Under the pieces are notes generated by a model. That model was not told the origin of the DNA, did no database searches, and worked only from the letters and a program-made list of their open reading frames with translations. A DNA stretch of 32,027 nucleotides from an uncultured Pirellulaceae bacterium (GTDB taxonomy: Bacteria; Planctomycetota; Planctomycetia; Pirellulales; Pirellulaceae): NCBI GenBank assembly GCA_934278005.1, contig CAKQWG010000011.1, positions 1 to 32,027 on the forward strand, read 5' to 3'. The position numbers were made by a program, and so were the translations under genes. How positions within the stretch are numbered: position 1 is the stretch's first letter; every line of letters begins with the position of its first letter. Positions 1 through 8,700 of the stretch are shown here, in pieces.

Positions 1-68
1 GCAGTGCTGAAGCAGTGCTCGTGCAATGCTCGTGCAGTGCTGAAGCACGGCCGCTGAGCTGGCATGGC
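1..68. repeat. Short direct repeats beyond the VWA gene
   Basis: The 14-mer GCAGTGCTGAAGCA occurs at 1-14 and again at 34-47. Between them TGCTCGTGCA occurs at 16-25 and 27-36. The block lies just beyond the 3' end of the minus-strand VWA gene and is cut by the window edge. It belongs to the short tandem duplications seen across this window. No gene or terminator is visible here. Confidence 0.6.
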
Positions 69-1775
69 TCACCCTAGGATCTCGCGTTTGCGATCGATGT
101 AGTCCCATACTACGCAGCGATCGAGGTCTTTGCCGGCAGTAAAAAAGACGCGGCCGCGGGTGTCTTCTGCCAAGCGATAGGCAAAGCGAATATCCTCTTC
201 GGACTGCGACCAACTGGGGACCAAGAACATGTTGATGACGATGCCTTCGCGCTGGCACAGAGCCCCTTCGCGCATGGTTGCTTGTTCCGTTTTGACATCT
301 GGCGGATAGAGCATGTACAACATCGACTCTTCAAAGTGGGCCGTGGGCAGTCCGTCGGTAATCAAGATGATCTGCTTGTTGGCGGTGTCCACGGTCGCCA
401 AGTTCTGTCGGGCCAGTCGCAGAGCGTGCTGAATGTTAGTGAAGTGGGGGTGGATCTGCTGCTCGCTAATGTCGTCGCGACTCATGTCGGCCCGCAGGCG
501 AACCCAGGGCTCGTGGATGGTCACCGGCTTGGGCATCAGTTCCACAATCTCGCCCGCGCGAACCAACTTGGCAAACGTATACATTTCGATAAACCGCAAG
601 AAGTCCCCCGGATACTCGCTGGTGATCAAGCCCTGTAGTGCCAACGCCATGCGTTTGACATTGATGTACTGACCGTCGTAGCGCATGGAGCCGCTCATGT
701 CCATGATGACCACGGTACCGCATTTGGGAGAATTCCGCGTGCGGTGAACTTCGATATCGTCCGAGCGGATCCGCACGGGTTGTGCGCCAGGGTCGCGCAG
801 CATGGCATTGATTACCGTTTGTGTGGTATCCATGTTAGCTAGGCTGTCGCCGAATTCGTACTGCTTGGTCTGCGGCAGTTCGACGCTACCCTCGCCAACG
901 ATGCGTCCGCTATGTTTGCCAGTGCGGCCAGGCTGGAGGTGGGAGAAGATCCTCTCGAGTAATTTCCCTTGAAACAGTTTGTAAGCTTGGGGTGTGAGGC
1001 GAAAGCCGCCGCTAGCTTTATCTCGGTCGAGCCCTTGCCGCTCGGCCAGATCGCGCACGAGGTTCTCGATCTGGTTGCGCAGTTCTTCCAGGCCGGCCAT
1101 GTCTTCGGTCGATGCGTATTGGCCCAGTTGCTCCATGTCGATCACGCCGATCTGCGCCGTCTTAGCGGCCTCGTCGAGCTGTTTGAGCAAATCGTCGATG
1201 TCCTCCAGCTCCTCCTTGATGGCGAGAGCTTGCGGCACAGTCATCGACTCGTTACCGGTGAAGGCGTACTTCGAAGCGAGTTCATCGATCTGATACTTAT
1301 TCGACAAATGTTCGATAACTTGAACCAATTGGCCCGCAAAGCGATCGGTGTCATCGCCAACTCGGTAGTACAGGCGTTCAAATAAATAGATCTGGTGTTC
1401 GTCGACAGCGCGTTTGTAGATTCCTCGCAGTTGTTTGGGCGGGTCGGCACGCTGGGCTGATTTGTCGAAGGCTTTGTCTGCCTTTTTGACGACGGCGTGC
1501 GTCTCGTACTTCTCCAGGATCTTGCGTTTGCGCTCCTCGAGCAGGGCCCGCAAGAAATCGATGCTCGGCCCCAGATTGGCAAGCTGGCTGGGATCCAGCT
1601 CGATGGCCCGCGCCAATTCCTCTTCGGTCAGCTCGCGGTACTGGCCATACATCAATGCATGCTCAAAGGCCGGAGAGACGAGATCCGGCGGCGGAGAGGT
1701 TGGACTAGGGAACTTCGCCGGATCGTATTTTTGGTACGTGTGGATCACTCCACCGAGACTGCTTTTACGTGCCAT
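69..1775 (-). CDS. VWA-domain (von Willebrand factor A) protein, 568 aa
   Basis: This is a cytoplasmic-looking protein with no signal peptide or membrane segment. The C-terminal third (about residues 353-540) is a VWA fold. The metal-ion-dependent adhesion site DMSGSM is at residues 359-364, and a later strand, IILITDGLPT, is typical of the family. The N-terminal 300 residues are mostly helical and charged, with heptad-like leucines around 180-250. VWA proteins of this shape usually act with a MoxR or Mg-chelatase-like AAA+ ATPase. No such gene lies in the window, and the next gene upstream on this strand is mnmA, so a partner would be beyond the left edge or elsewhere. The ATG at 1775 opens the frame and fits the protein start. 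The specific role is unknown. Confidence 0.88.
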   Translation of the reverse strand: MARKSSLGGVIHTYQKYDPAKFPSPTSPPPDLVSPAFEHALMYGQYRELTEEELARAIELDPSQLANLGPSIDFLRALLEERKRKILEKYETHAVVKKADKAFDKSAQRADPPKQLRGIYKRAVDEHQIYLFERLYYRVGDDTDRFAGQLVQVIEHLSNKYQIDELASKYAFTGNESMTVPQALAIKEELEDIDDLLKQLDEAAKTAQIGVIDMEQLGQYASTEDMAGLEELRNQIENLVRDLAERQGLDRDKASGGFRLTPQAYKLFQGKLLERIFSHLQPGRTGKHSGRIVGEGSVELPQTKQYEFGDSLANMDTTQTVINAMLRDPGAQPVRIRSDDIEVHRTRNSPKCGTVVIMDMSGSMRYDGQYINVKRMALALQGLITSEYPGDFLRFIEMYTFAKLVRAGEIVELMPKPVTIHEPWVRLRADMSRDDISEQQIHPHFTNIQHALRLARQNLATVDTANKQIILITDGLPTAHFEESMLYMLYPPDVKTEQATMREGALCQREGIVINMFLVPSWSQSEEDIRFAYRLAEDTRGRVFFTAGKDLDRCVVWDYIDRKREILG

Positions 1776-1896
1776 ATGCGTAGGACCGACCGCTTTCTTC
1801 CAATGTGGGAGACGAGCTGGAGTGTGTGGGCAAACTCTATTGTAGGCAGTTGGTTGCTACAGGCTGGACCTGGGATTTGAGATTTGGGATTTCAGA
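1776..1896. other. Intergenic gap, VWA gene to mnmA
   Basis: This 121-bp gap holds an A+T-leaning stretch at about 1870-1895 in which GGGATTT and GAGATTTG-type words alternate (TGGGATTTGAGATTTGGGAT). It sits immediately downstream of the mnmA stop codon. I see no hairpin followed by a T tract. The VWA gene may have its own promoter here, but none is clear. Confidence 0.4.
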
Positions 1897-3006
1897 TCAC
1901 TCGATCCACCCTCCGCCCAGCACGCGATCGTGATCGTAGACGACGCACAATTGCCCAGGGGCGACGCCGCTAGCAGGCTCGGTAAATTCAACCGAAAAAT
2001 TCCGGCTGTCGTGCGGCGTGATGCGAGCTGGCACAGCATGGCTGTTGTAGCGGATCTGCGCTAGACCATCGAACGGCAACGTCGGAGGCGGGATGAGCCA
2101 ATTAGCGTCGGTGGCTGCTAAGCTGGGGCGTTCCAGAGCCTGTTTAGGTCCGAGCACGACGTCAAACGTTTTGGGGTCGATGCGGAGCACGAAGTGCGGC
2201 TGGCCGAGGGCGATGCCCAGTCCCTTGCGCTGACCGATGGTGAAAGCCTCGATGCCCGCGTGCGCGCCGACCACCTGACCACTGGCCAACACAAAGTTCC
2301 CTGCGGTGCTTGTTCCCGAACGCCGCCGAACGAATTCGCCATGATGACCGCTGGTAACAAAACAAATCTCTTGGCTATCGCGTTTGTCAGCTACGCGCAA
2401 ACCAGCTTGTCCGGCGAGCAGGCGGATGTCGGGTTTGAGGTATTTGCCAACCGGTAGCAACATCCGCGAGAGTACACTGCGATCGATGCCCGCCAGAGCA
2501 TAGGATTGGTCCTTGCCGGGATCGACACCGCGCAGCAAGGCGGCTTGGCCGTCGCGCTGAACGATTTGCGCATAATGCCCTGTGGCTACATATTCGGCAT
2601 CGACGCTGTCGGCGTAGTCGAACAGCCTACCAAATTTGATCCAATTATTGCACTGAACGCACGGGTTGGGAGTGCGGCCTTGCGTGTACTCGTCGACGAA
2701 GTAGTCGACGATGCGCGAAAAGTCCGCTTGCAGATCGAGGGCAAAGAATGGAATGCCTAGCTTGTCGGCGACTCTCCGCGCGTCCAGGGCGTCGGACGCG
2801 CTGCAGCAACCCTGTTTGTGATCGGTTCGGCCTTGCAGAATTGGCAGCAGTGGATTGGGTGAGCCATCGTCGGTCCGGCAGGCGGCCACCGATTCTTCGC
2901 CATGGCGCATGAACACGCCGACCACATCGAAACCCTGTTCGAGCAGTAAATGTGCGGCAGCCGAACTATCGACGCCGCCACTCATAGCTAGTACAACGCG
3001 ATGCAT
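1897..3006 (-). CDS. mnmA: tRNA-specific 2-thiouridylase MnmA
   Basis: This enzyme thiolates U34 of the Lys, Glu and Gln tRNAs (s2U34) using ATP and sulfur relayed from a cysteine desulfurase. The P-loop-like ATP pyrophosphatase motif SGGVDSS is at residues 9-15. The first catalytic cysteine is C119 in NPCVQCN (equivalent to C102 of E. coli MnmA). GKDQSYA is at 164-170. The second, persulfide-accepting cysteine is C215 in DSQEICFV. The 369-residue length is typical, with a modest insertion around residues 38-65 before the GCCS..DA motif. The ATG at 3006 gives the standard N-terminus, with the nucleotide-binding strand directly after it. No IscS/SufS-like gene is next to it. The call is secure. 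Confidence 0.97.
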   Translation of the reverse strand: MHRVVLAMSGGVDSSAAAHLLLEQGFDVVGVFMRHGEESVAACRTDDGSPNPLLPILQGRTDHKQGCCSASDALDARRVADKLGIPFFALDLQADFSRIVDYFVDEYTQGRTPNPCVQCNNWIKFGRLFDYADSVDAEYVATGHYAQIVQRDGQAALLRGVDPGKDQSYALAGIDRSVLSRMLLPVGKYLKPDIRLLAGQAGLRVADKRDSQEICFVTSGHHGEFVRRRSGTSTAGNFVLASGQVVGAHAGIEAFTIGQRKGLGIALGQPHFVLRIDPKTFDVVLGPKQALERPSLAATDANWLIPPPTLPFDGLAQIRYNSHAVPARITPHDSRNFSVEFTEPASGVAPGQLCVVYDHDRVLGGGWIE

Positions 3007-3052
3007 AGGTGGAGCAGTGTTTCGTAGAGGCTAGTTGACTTGAGGAAAGCGA

Positions 3053-3067
3053 AGCGGGCTTCCCGCT
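3053..3067. other. Small perfect hairpin upstream of mnmA
   Basis: AGCGGG at 3053-3058 pairs with CCCGCT at 3062-3067 around a 3-nt loop. It lies about 47 bp upstream of the mnmA start, next to the 16-bp tandem repeat. No T tract follows on either strand, so it is not a standard intrinsic terminator. Its function, if any, is unknown. Confidence 0.35.
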
Positions 3068-3078
3068 GCATGGAGGAG

Positions 3079-3158
3079 TTGAGTCGCCGCTGTCTTGAGT
3101 CGCCGGTGTCTTGAGTCGCCGGTGTCTTGAGTCGCCGCTGTCTTGAGTTGCAGGTGTC
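3079..3158. repeat. Five-copy 16-bp tandem repeat
   Basis: Five head-to-tail 16-bp units lie at 3079-3094, 3095-3110, 3111-3126, 3127-3142 and 3143-3158. The unit is TTGAGTCGCC(G)(C/G)TGTC. Units 1 and 4 are identical, units 2 and 3 are identical, and unit 5 has diverged (TTGAGTTGCAGGTGTC). The array fills most of the gap between the SMUG1-type glycosylase stop and the mnmA start. Because 16 is not a multiple of 3 it cannot be a translated repeat. It resembles a minisatellite or VNTR rather than a CRISPR, as there are no spacers. Confidence 0.92.
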
Positions 3159-3187
3159 GCCTTTAATTCTAAGCGTTACCGCCGCTA

Positions 3188-3925
3188 CTACCAAACGCCC
3201 AGCTGTTCCAATTGCGACTGAGCCACTCCGCTCCAGTCCTTATTGGCCGCTGGCGAAGCAGGGCTTGGGTGCAGGATGCGTCCCACCTGGACGTTCGGCA
3301 ATCCACTGGCGGCGAGCACGCGCTGGGCGCATTTTTCGGCAAAGGCGCCTACGCCGATAATCCACTCGGGCTGCATGATCGAGATGACCTGAGTCAAATG
3401 CCGGTCGCAGATCGCTTCAAGCTGCTGGCGCAGCGCGGCGGGTAGCTTGTCGGGCGTAATATTTCGAGCCGATTCTTCCATGAACACCAGCGGGCAGTAA
3501 TTGGCCACAAAGTGCTCACTCATGAATGCCTCGGGAGACCCAAAGCGTTCGGCAAACAGTCCCCATAGACGCCGTCCGGAGACCTCGCTGCGCGGGCAGG
3601 CAAGTCCCTGGATAGGACGTCGTGGATGCTCCCGGGCCGGTTTGACAACCTTGGCATCGATCTGAAGCCAGTCTCTGACAACTGCAATTTCGCCGAAGGG
3701 GATGCCCGTCTGAGTCATGCCCCAGGGACCGGGATTCATCCCCGTAAACAGCACGCGGCACGGACTATGCGCGAATCTGCGCAAGTACAGCTCATGAGCG
3801 GCCCAGGCGTAATCGAGTGGATTGTAGGTCCAAGCTATATGTGAACTGAAATCGAGCGCATCGGCCGCCTGGCGCAGTTCCTTGGCCGCGGCAATCATGC
3901 GTCGGCTGGTAGATGACATGGGCAT
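3188..3925 (-). CDS. SMUG1-type uracil-DNA glycosylase
   Basis: This is a base-excision repair glycosylase of the uracil-DNA glycosylase superfamily that removes uracil and oxidised pyrimidines. The closest match is the SMUG1 family. The active-site strand reads GMNPGPWGMTQTGIPFGE (near residues 62-79), almost the vertebrate SMUG1 motif. The second conserved loop, HPSPASPAANKDW (near 219-231), carries the catalytic-pocket histidine. The open frame reaches a TTG at 3931, but ATG codons at 3925 and 3919 are more likely starts; I use 3925. No Shine-Dalgarno sequence is obvious. It lies 50 bp downstream of the RluA-type gene and could be co-transcribed with it. The length (about 245 aa) fits SMUG1. 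Confidence 0.92.
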   Translation of the reverse strand: MPMSSTSRRMIAAAKELRQAADALDFSSHIAWTYNPLDYAWAAHELYLRRFAHSPCRVLFTGMNPGPWGMTQTGIPFGEIAVVRDWLQIDAKVVKPAREHPRRPIQGLACPRSEVSGRRLWGLFAERFGSPEAFMSEHFVANYCPLVFMEESARNITPDKLPAALRQQLEAICDRHLTQVISIMQPEWIIGVGAFAEKCAQRVLAASGLPNVQVGRILHPSPASPAANKDWSGVAQSQLEQLGVW

Positions 3926-3975
3926 GCGCAATCAACAGTGTACGGGAGCAGGAAATGGGCCATCGCACCGGTCGG

Positions 3976-5220
3976 CTAGCTGCGCAGTTGCTTGAGCCAC
4001 TTGGCCAAGTCGCTGGGCAGGGGCATGCTGAAGTTCATCTGCACGCCGGTGAAGGGATGGGTGAACGACAGGTGGTCCGAATGCAAGGCGTGCCGCGGCG
4101 CGCCGCTGGGATCGATGGTCGAGACGCCCTGCGCATTGCGGAAATAAATTTTGTCGCCACACAGCATGTGCCCGAGCTCGGCCAAGTGGATGCGGATTTG
4201 ATGCGTTCGTCCGGTCTCGAGCCGCAAGCGAACCAGGGAATAGGCCTGGGCGTTGGCTCCGGCCGTGAAGTGCTCGGCGGACAAGACGTGCGTTACGGCG
4301 CGCTGTGAGGGGAGTCCTTCGCCGGCCTCGCTGTCGCTGTCTACTTCGGCGTCTGCTTCGGCGTGTGTGCCGGCCTCTATTTCAGCGCCGCTTGCATTAT
4401 ACGTGGCAGTTTCCTGGTTCTCGCCATGCTGGTTTGCGCCGCTGAGGCTGGTCAGTTGTTTGTCGCCGGACGGCAAGCTGCCGCGAATTCCATCGCCTCG
4501 ATCGCGGACCAGTCGAGTCTCGATGGTTTGAGGGTCGATGTGTCCCAAGCAGATCGCAAAGTATTCCCGGCTTATGGTGCGACGCCGAAACATCGCCGTC
4601 AGCTTCTGCTCAGCTAAACGCGTGCGGGCGAAGAGCATCAGGCCGCTGGTGTCGCGGTCGAGTCGGTGGACCGGAATGACTTGCAACTCGGGCGGAAGTT
4701 TTTTTGCGTTGTGAATTGCGCGAGGTTGTTGCACGCGCGAGCCGCCACGCTTCTTCCCCTTGTTCATGCCCAGCGGCGGAAGCGGTGGCCAACGCACTTG
4801 TTGGAGCTTAGCCAGGGCCGGCGGCAGTAGTTCCTCGAGCGTGGGTTGTAGCTGGCGCCGCCGCGTAGAGATTTTTCGCTCCGCGAAGTGGCGCACGCTA
4901 GTCACCCCGGCCGGTTTCTCGACGATGATCAGGTGTTCATCGATGTGAGCAATGCGTAGATCGCGCGTGTCGACGGGGCGGGCCAGGGGTTGTTTCCACA
5001 GCTTGACGACGTCCTTCTGAGTGACGCGCCGGGCTTCGTCCAGGCACAGGTTGCCGTTGACCTGGACCTGTCGGCGAGCGATCCAGCTCTTGGCCGTCGA
5101 CCAGGATGTGTCGGGCACCAAATCCTTCAAGGCTGCGGCCAACGTCATGCCTGCATGGCGAGGATCTAAGTGATAAACTGTGGCTGGAGCGTTTTTGCGC
5201 CCGGATGATGGTTTGGACAT
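3976..5220 (-). CDS. RluA-family pseudouridine synthase with S4 domain
   Basis: This enzyme isomerises uridine to pseudouridine in rRNA or tRNA. An S4 RNA-binding domain spans about residues 30-78 (WSTAKSWIARRQVQVNGN). The RluA catalytic motif HRLDRDTSG is at 185-193, with catalytic Asp188. The C-terminal motif LETGRTHQIRIH is at 334-345. Two insertions are unusual: a basic/proline-rich one at about 113-178 and an acidic, low-complexity one at about 255-310 containing AEADAEVDSDSEAGEG. The frame stays open to 5436, but that extension would overlap the divergent lipoprotein gene. The ATG at 5220 (MSKPSSGRK) gives a normal N-terminus of 414 residues. The exact target uridine (RluC/RluD type) cannot be told from sequence alone. 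Confidence 0.92.
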   Translation of the reverse strand: MSKPSSGRKNAPATVYHLDPRHAGMTLAAALKDLVPDTSWSTAKSWIARRQVQVNGNLCLDEARRVTQKDVVKLWKQPLARPVDTRDLRIAHIDEHLIIVEKPAGVTSVRHFAERKISTRRRQLQPTLEELLPPALAKLQQVRWPPLPPLGMNKGKKRGGSRVQQPRAIHNAKKLPPELQVIPVHRLDRDTSGLMLFARTRLAEQKLTAMFRRRTISREYFAICLGHIDPQTIETRLVRDRGDGIRGSLPSGDKQLTSLSGANQHGENQETATYNASGAEIEAGTHAEADAEVDSDSEAGEGLPSQRAVTHVLSAEHFTAGANAQAYSLVRLRLETGRTHQIRIHLAELGHMLCGDKIYFRNAQGVSTIDPSGAPRHALHSDHLSFTHPFTGVQMNFSMPLPSDLAKWLKQLRS

Positions 5221-5254
5221 AGATCTTATTTTCGCAGAAAAATCTAGTTTGCAC

Positions 5255-5258
5255 AGGA
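5255..5258 (+). promoter_or_regulatory. Ribosome binding site of the lipoprotein gene
   Basis: AGGA lies 8 nt before the ATG at 5267. It decides the start: the frame is open from 5180, but only the 5267 start has this site and gives a lipoprotein signal near the N-terminus. The whole gap to the divergent pseudouridine synthase gene is 46 bp, so both promoters must be compact or overlapping. Confidence 0.6.
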
Positions 5259-5266
5259 AACCGAAC

Positions 5267-5641
5267 ATGCTTTCTATCAATCTACGGCCTTTTGATCCCA
5301 AATGCCGACTGGGCAGCGCCCGCCCCGGCCGCCTACCACTACTGGGGGTATGTCTGGCCCTGGCCGTGGTGAGCATAGCGGGCTGTGGCGATAATCCTGG
5401 CAAGTGGCCCAAGGAGAAACTCAGCGAACATGTCAAGCAGAGCTTAGTCGATCAGGGAGTTGAGGTAACTGAAGTGAACCTCACGGAAAAAGAGGCTGGC
5501 GTTTTCGAAGGAACGGGCAAAGTAGTAGGCGGAGAGACGCTCAAGTTGGTGGTGACCCAAGACCCCGCTGCGCATCGCTTGACCTGGGACGCCCAGGGGG
5601 ATCGTGGATCGTTTCTAGACGGCTCGTACGAACTCAAGTGA
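5267..5641 (+). CDS. Small predicted lipoprotein of unknown function, 124 aa
   Basis: The N-terminus is a rather long basic region followed by a hydrophobic stretch (LPLLGVCLALAVVSIAGC) ending in a lipobox, with the cysteine to be lipidated at residue 40. The mature part is about 85 residues, charged, with no domain I recognise. A segment with NLTEKEAGVFEGTGKVVGGETLKL suggests a small beta-rich fold. It is transcribed away from the RluA-type gene and precedes the AmmeMemoRadiSam fusion by 121 bp. The start at 5267 is supported by an AGGA site. A role in the cell envelope is inference from the lipobox only. Confidence 0.75.
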   Translation: MLSINLRPFDPKCRLGSARPGRLPLLGVCLALAVVSIAGCGDNPGKWPKEKLSEHVKQSLVDQGVEVTEVNLTEKEAGVFEGTGKVVGGETLKLVVTQDPAAHRLTWDAQGDRGSFLDGSYELK

Positions 5642-5672
5642 TGCGAATTCGGCCGTTTTAGGTCGCAGGTGG

Positions 5673-5687
5673 CTAAACTAAGTTTAG
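5673..5687. promoter_or_regulatory. Perfect 7-bp palindrome upstream of the AmmeMemoRadiSam gene
   Basis: CTAAACT-A-AGTTTAG is a perfect inverted repeat with a single central base, in the 121-bp gap before the fusion gene (76 bp upstream of its ATG). Its short spacer suggests a dimeric repressor site rather than an RNA hairpin. No T tract follows. The function is not shown. Confidence 0.3.
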
Positions 5688-5762
5688 GCAGTCAGAGCCG
5701 ATGCGGCCGGCCAGAGCTGGGCTGCTGCGGCTGCCATAGAATTCATCGCAAATGGTCGCTCT

Positions 5763-8700
5763 ATGTCACAAGCAGGGGAGAGCACCTCAGTCCGCTATGC
5801 CGACGGCGGACTGCCGGTGGGTTGGTGGAAAGCCAGCAGCAGTAGCGTCGGCCGCATCGATTGTCAGCTCTGTCCGCGGCACTGTAGCCTCAAAGCTGGC
5901 GATAGAGGTTTCTGCTTTGTCCGCGAAAATCGCGACGGCCAGATGGTTCTCTCCACCTATGGCAAAAGCACCGGTTTCTGCATCGACCCGATTGAAAAGA
6001 AACCGCTGAATCATTTTTACCCCGGCACTTCCGTGCTGAGCTTTGGCACGGCGGGTTGCAATCTGGGTTGCAAGTTCTGCCAGAACTGGGACATCTCTAA
6101 ATCGCGAGAGGTTGCGCGCCTGAGTGCCCGGGCCGAGCCCGATACGATCGTGCGTGCCGCGTTAGCGAACAACTGCACCAGCGTGGCGTTTACTTATAAC
6201 GACCCTGTGGTGTGGGCCGAGTATGCGATCGACACGGCTAAGGCATGTCGGGCTGTGGGGATTAAGACAGTGGCTGTGACTGCGGGATATATCACCGCGA
6301 TGGCTCGCCAGCCGTTTTTTTCCGAGATGGATGCTGTCAATGTCGACCTCAAAGCCTTTACCGAAGAATTCTACCGCAGCGTTACTTACTCGCATCTGCA
6401 GCCCGTTCTGGAGACCATCGCCTTTCTCAAGCATGAGACCGATGTGTGGTTTGAATTGACGAACCTGATCATCCCTGGTGCCAATGATAATCCGGACGAA
6501 CTGCGCAAAATGTGCAACTGGATTTTGCAGACTGTGGGGGACCAAATCCCCATACACTTCAGTGCATTTCATCCTGATTTCCGCATGACCGACCGCGGTG
6601 CAACCGATCCACAGACGTTAGTGATGGCCTACGACATCGCGCGCAGTGAAGGTCTGCGGTATGTCTATGTCGGCAATCTGCGCGATGTGAAGCGGCAAAG
6701 TACTTTCTGCCATCAATGTGGGCATTTGCTGATCGAGCGCGAGGGCTATCGCCTAGGAAGTTATACAATACACAGCGACACGGCCGATGGCAGTGGCCGC
6801 TGCCCTATGTGCAAAACGTCGATTCCAGGACGTTTCGCTGCACGCGCAGGGGACTGGGGTGAGCGTCGCCAGCCGCTGCGTATCGAACAGTATGCAGACA
6901 GTTTGCCTGCGACCGCCTTCATCGCACTCGAGGAGATTACTGTGACCAGCACCAATACCAATCCGGCTACATCCACGCCCCAGGTCAAGCCTGTGGCGTC
7001 CCAGCGTCCGCTCAAGCTGGGCAGTCTGACTGCCGATCAACGCGATCTGATTTTGAAGCTCGGCGTGGCTGGAGTCGTGCAGACCGTTACGCGTCAGCCG
7101 CAGAAATGGCCCGAGGAGGTTCTGGGCAGCTTTGCACAGACGATCGTCATGGGTGCCTTTGTGACGCTCAAGCGGGGCGATACGCTGCGTGGCTGCTGTG
7201 GTGTGATAGGTAAGCCAATCCCGCTGGGTGCCGCTATCAATTCCGCGGCTCAGCGCACGGCCACAGAGGATCAGCGCTTCACACCAATAGCTGCGAGTGA
7301 GCTGCCCTATTTATCTTTGGACGTGACCTTGCTGGGGCCATTCAAACGGATCGAGGCGGCCGGACGGCAGCGCGCGGCCGAAATCCAGATTGGCCAACAC
7401 GGAGTGCTGATCCAGCACGGGGACAAAAATGGCCTGCTGCTCCCCTCGGTAGCTACTGAGCGCGGTTGGGATGCGGAACGCTTTTTACAAGCCGTGTGTA
7501 CTAAAGCCGGCCTGCCCGCAACCGCTTGGGAGAGCGACGCGGCCAGTCTAATGGTGTTTGAAGGCCAGACGCTGTCGACCGCTATGGCTGATCAGCTACC
7601 TGCGAATGTGCTCGCCGGGGGCGTGCTACCGCTGAGTCCAGAGCAATTGGCCGGCTACGCTCAGGTGGCCGGAGAGAACATTGTGGCGATGGTTACCGGT
7701 GGCACCCCGTCCTATGTAATCACGCACTTGCCCGATACCACGGTTAGCGCTATCGTGCTCTCGCTCGATTGGCAGGCGGATCAGTCCGAGGAGCCGCCTC
7801 ACCAAGGAAGCGCTGTGCAAGTTTCGTTTCGTCCAGGAGTGCCGCTGCAGTCGACGCTGTACCAAATGTGCCAGCAGGCAGCGCAGCGATTCTACGAGCA
7901 GCACTTTAACGGTCGGCTAAATATCGGTTTGACCATCGGGTTTGAGCCGGCCATGCACGGTTATGGTAGCCGGGCTGACCTGGAGGGAGTCGATTCGTCC
8001 GAGCGGGCGTTAGTCATCTCCGACTCACGGCACTGCGGCTTTGCCTTCGATCCGCACAAGAGCCCGGCCGAACTGCTCGGGCTGTTGCGACACAATCTGC
8101 CGATCGGTGGTCGCGATGCGGCGGTGCATTCGGTGCGTGTCCTGTCGACTCTTCCTCGAGTTATCAGCGTCGTTGCCCCGCCGCCGGTGGTCACGCATGG
8201 AGTGCGGCCGCCCGCTGTGGCTGGAAAGTTTTATCCTGCCGAGGATGCCGCCCGCCGCGCACTGGTCAGCCGCTTGCTGGGCGAGCAACAGCCTAAGCAA
8301 TACGCTGCTCTGGCGGCCATGGTCCCGCACGCTGGCTTGAAATACAGTGGAGCGGTAGCCAGCCAGGCGTGGCGCAGCATCGCGCAGCTCGATGGCCGAA
8401 CGCTACTGATTGTCTCGCCCAAACACACGGCAACCGGAGTCAACTGGAGTGTCAGTCCCTTCGCGACTTGGCAGCTTTCCCGCACCGTCTCGTTTGAGTC
8501 TGATCAGGAACTGGCCCAACAGCTGGTCGAGCGAGTCGATCCACTTCAGTTGGATGCTAGCGCGCATCAGCAGGAGCACGGGATTGAAGTTCAGTTGCCG
8601 CTGCTCGAGCGCCTGGCTCCCAATTCAAAAGTGGTTGGGCTGGCCATCCAGGGTGGCAGTTGGGAGGATATCGCCGCGGCTGCCAAGCAATTGGCTGAAT

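Noticed and set aside
3079..3158. CRISPR array
   Set aside because: The 16-bp units abut each other with no unique spacers, and no cas gene is present in the window.
5221..5436. N-terminal extension of the RluA-type frame by 72 residues
   Set aside because: It would overlap the divergent lipoprotein gene and has no S4 or signal-peptide character; the ATG at 5220 gives a normal N-terminus.
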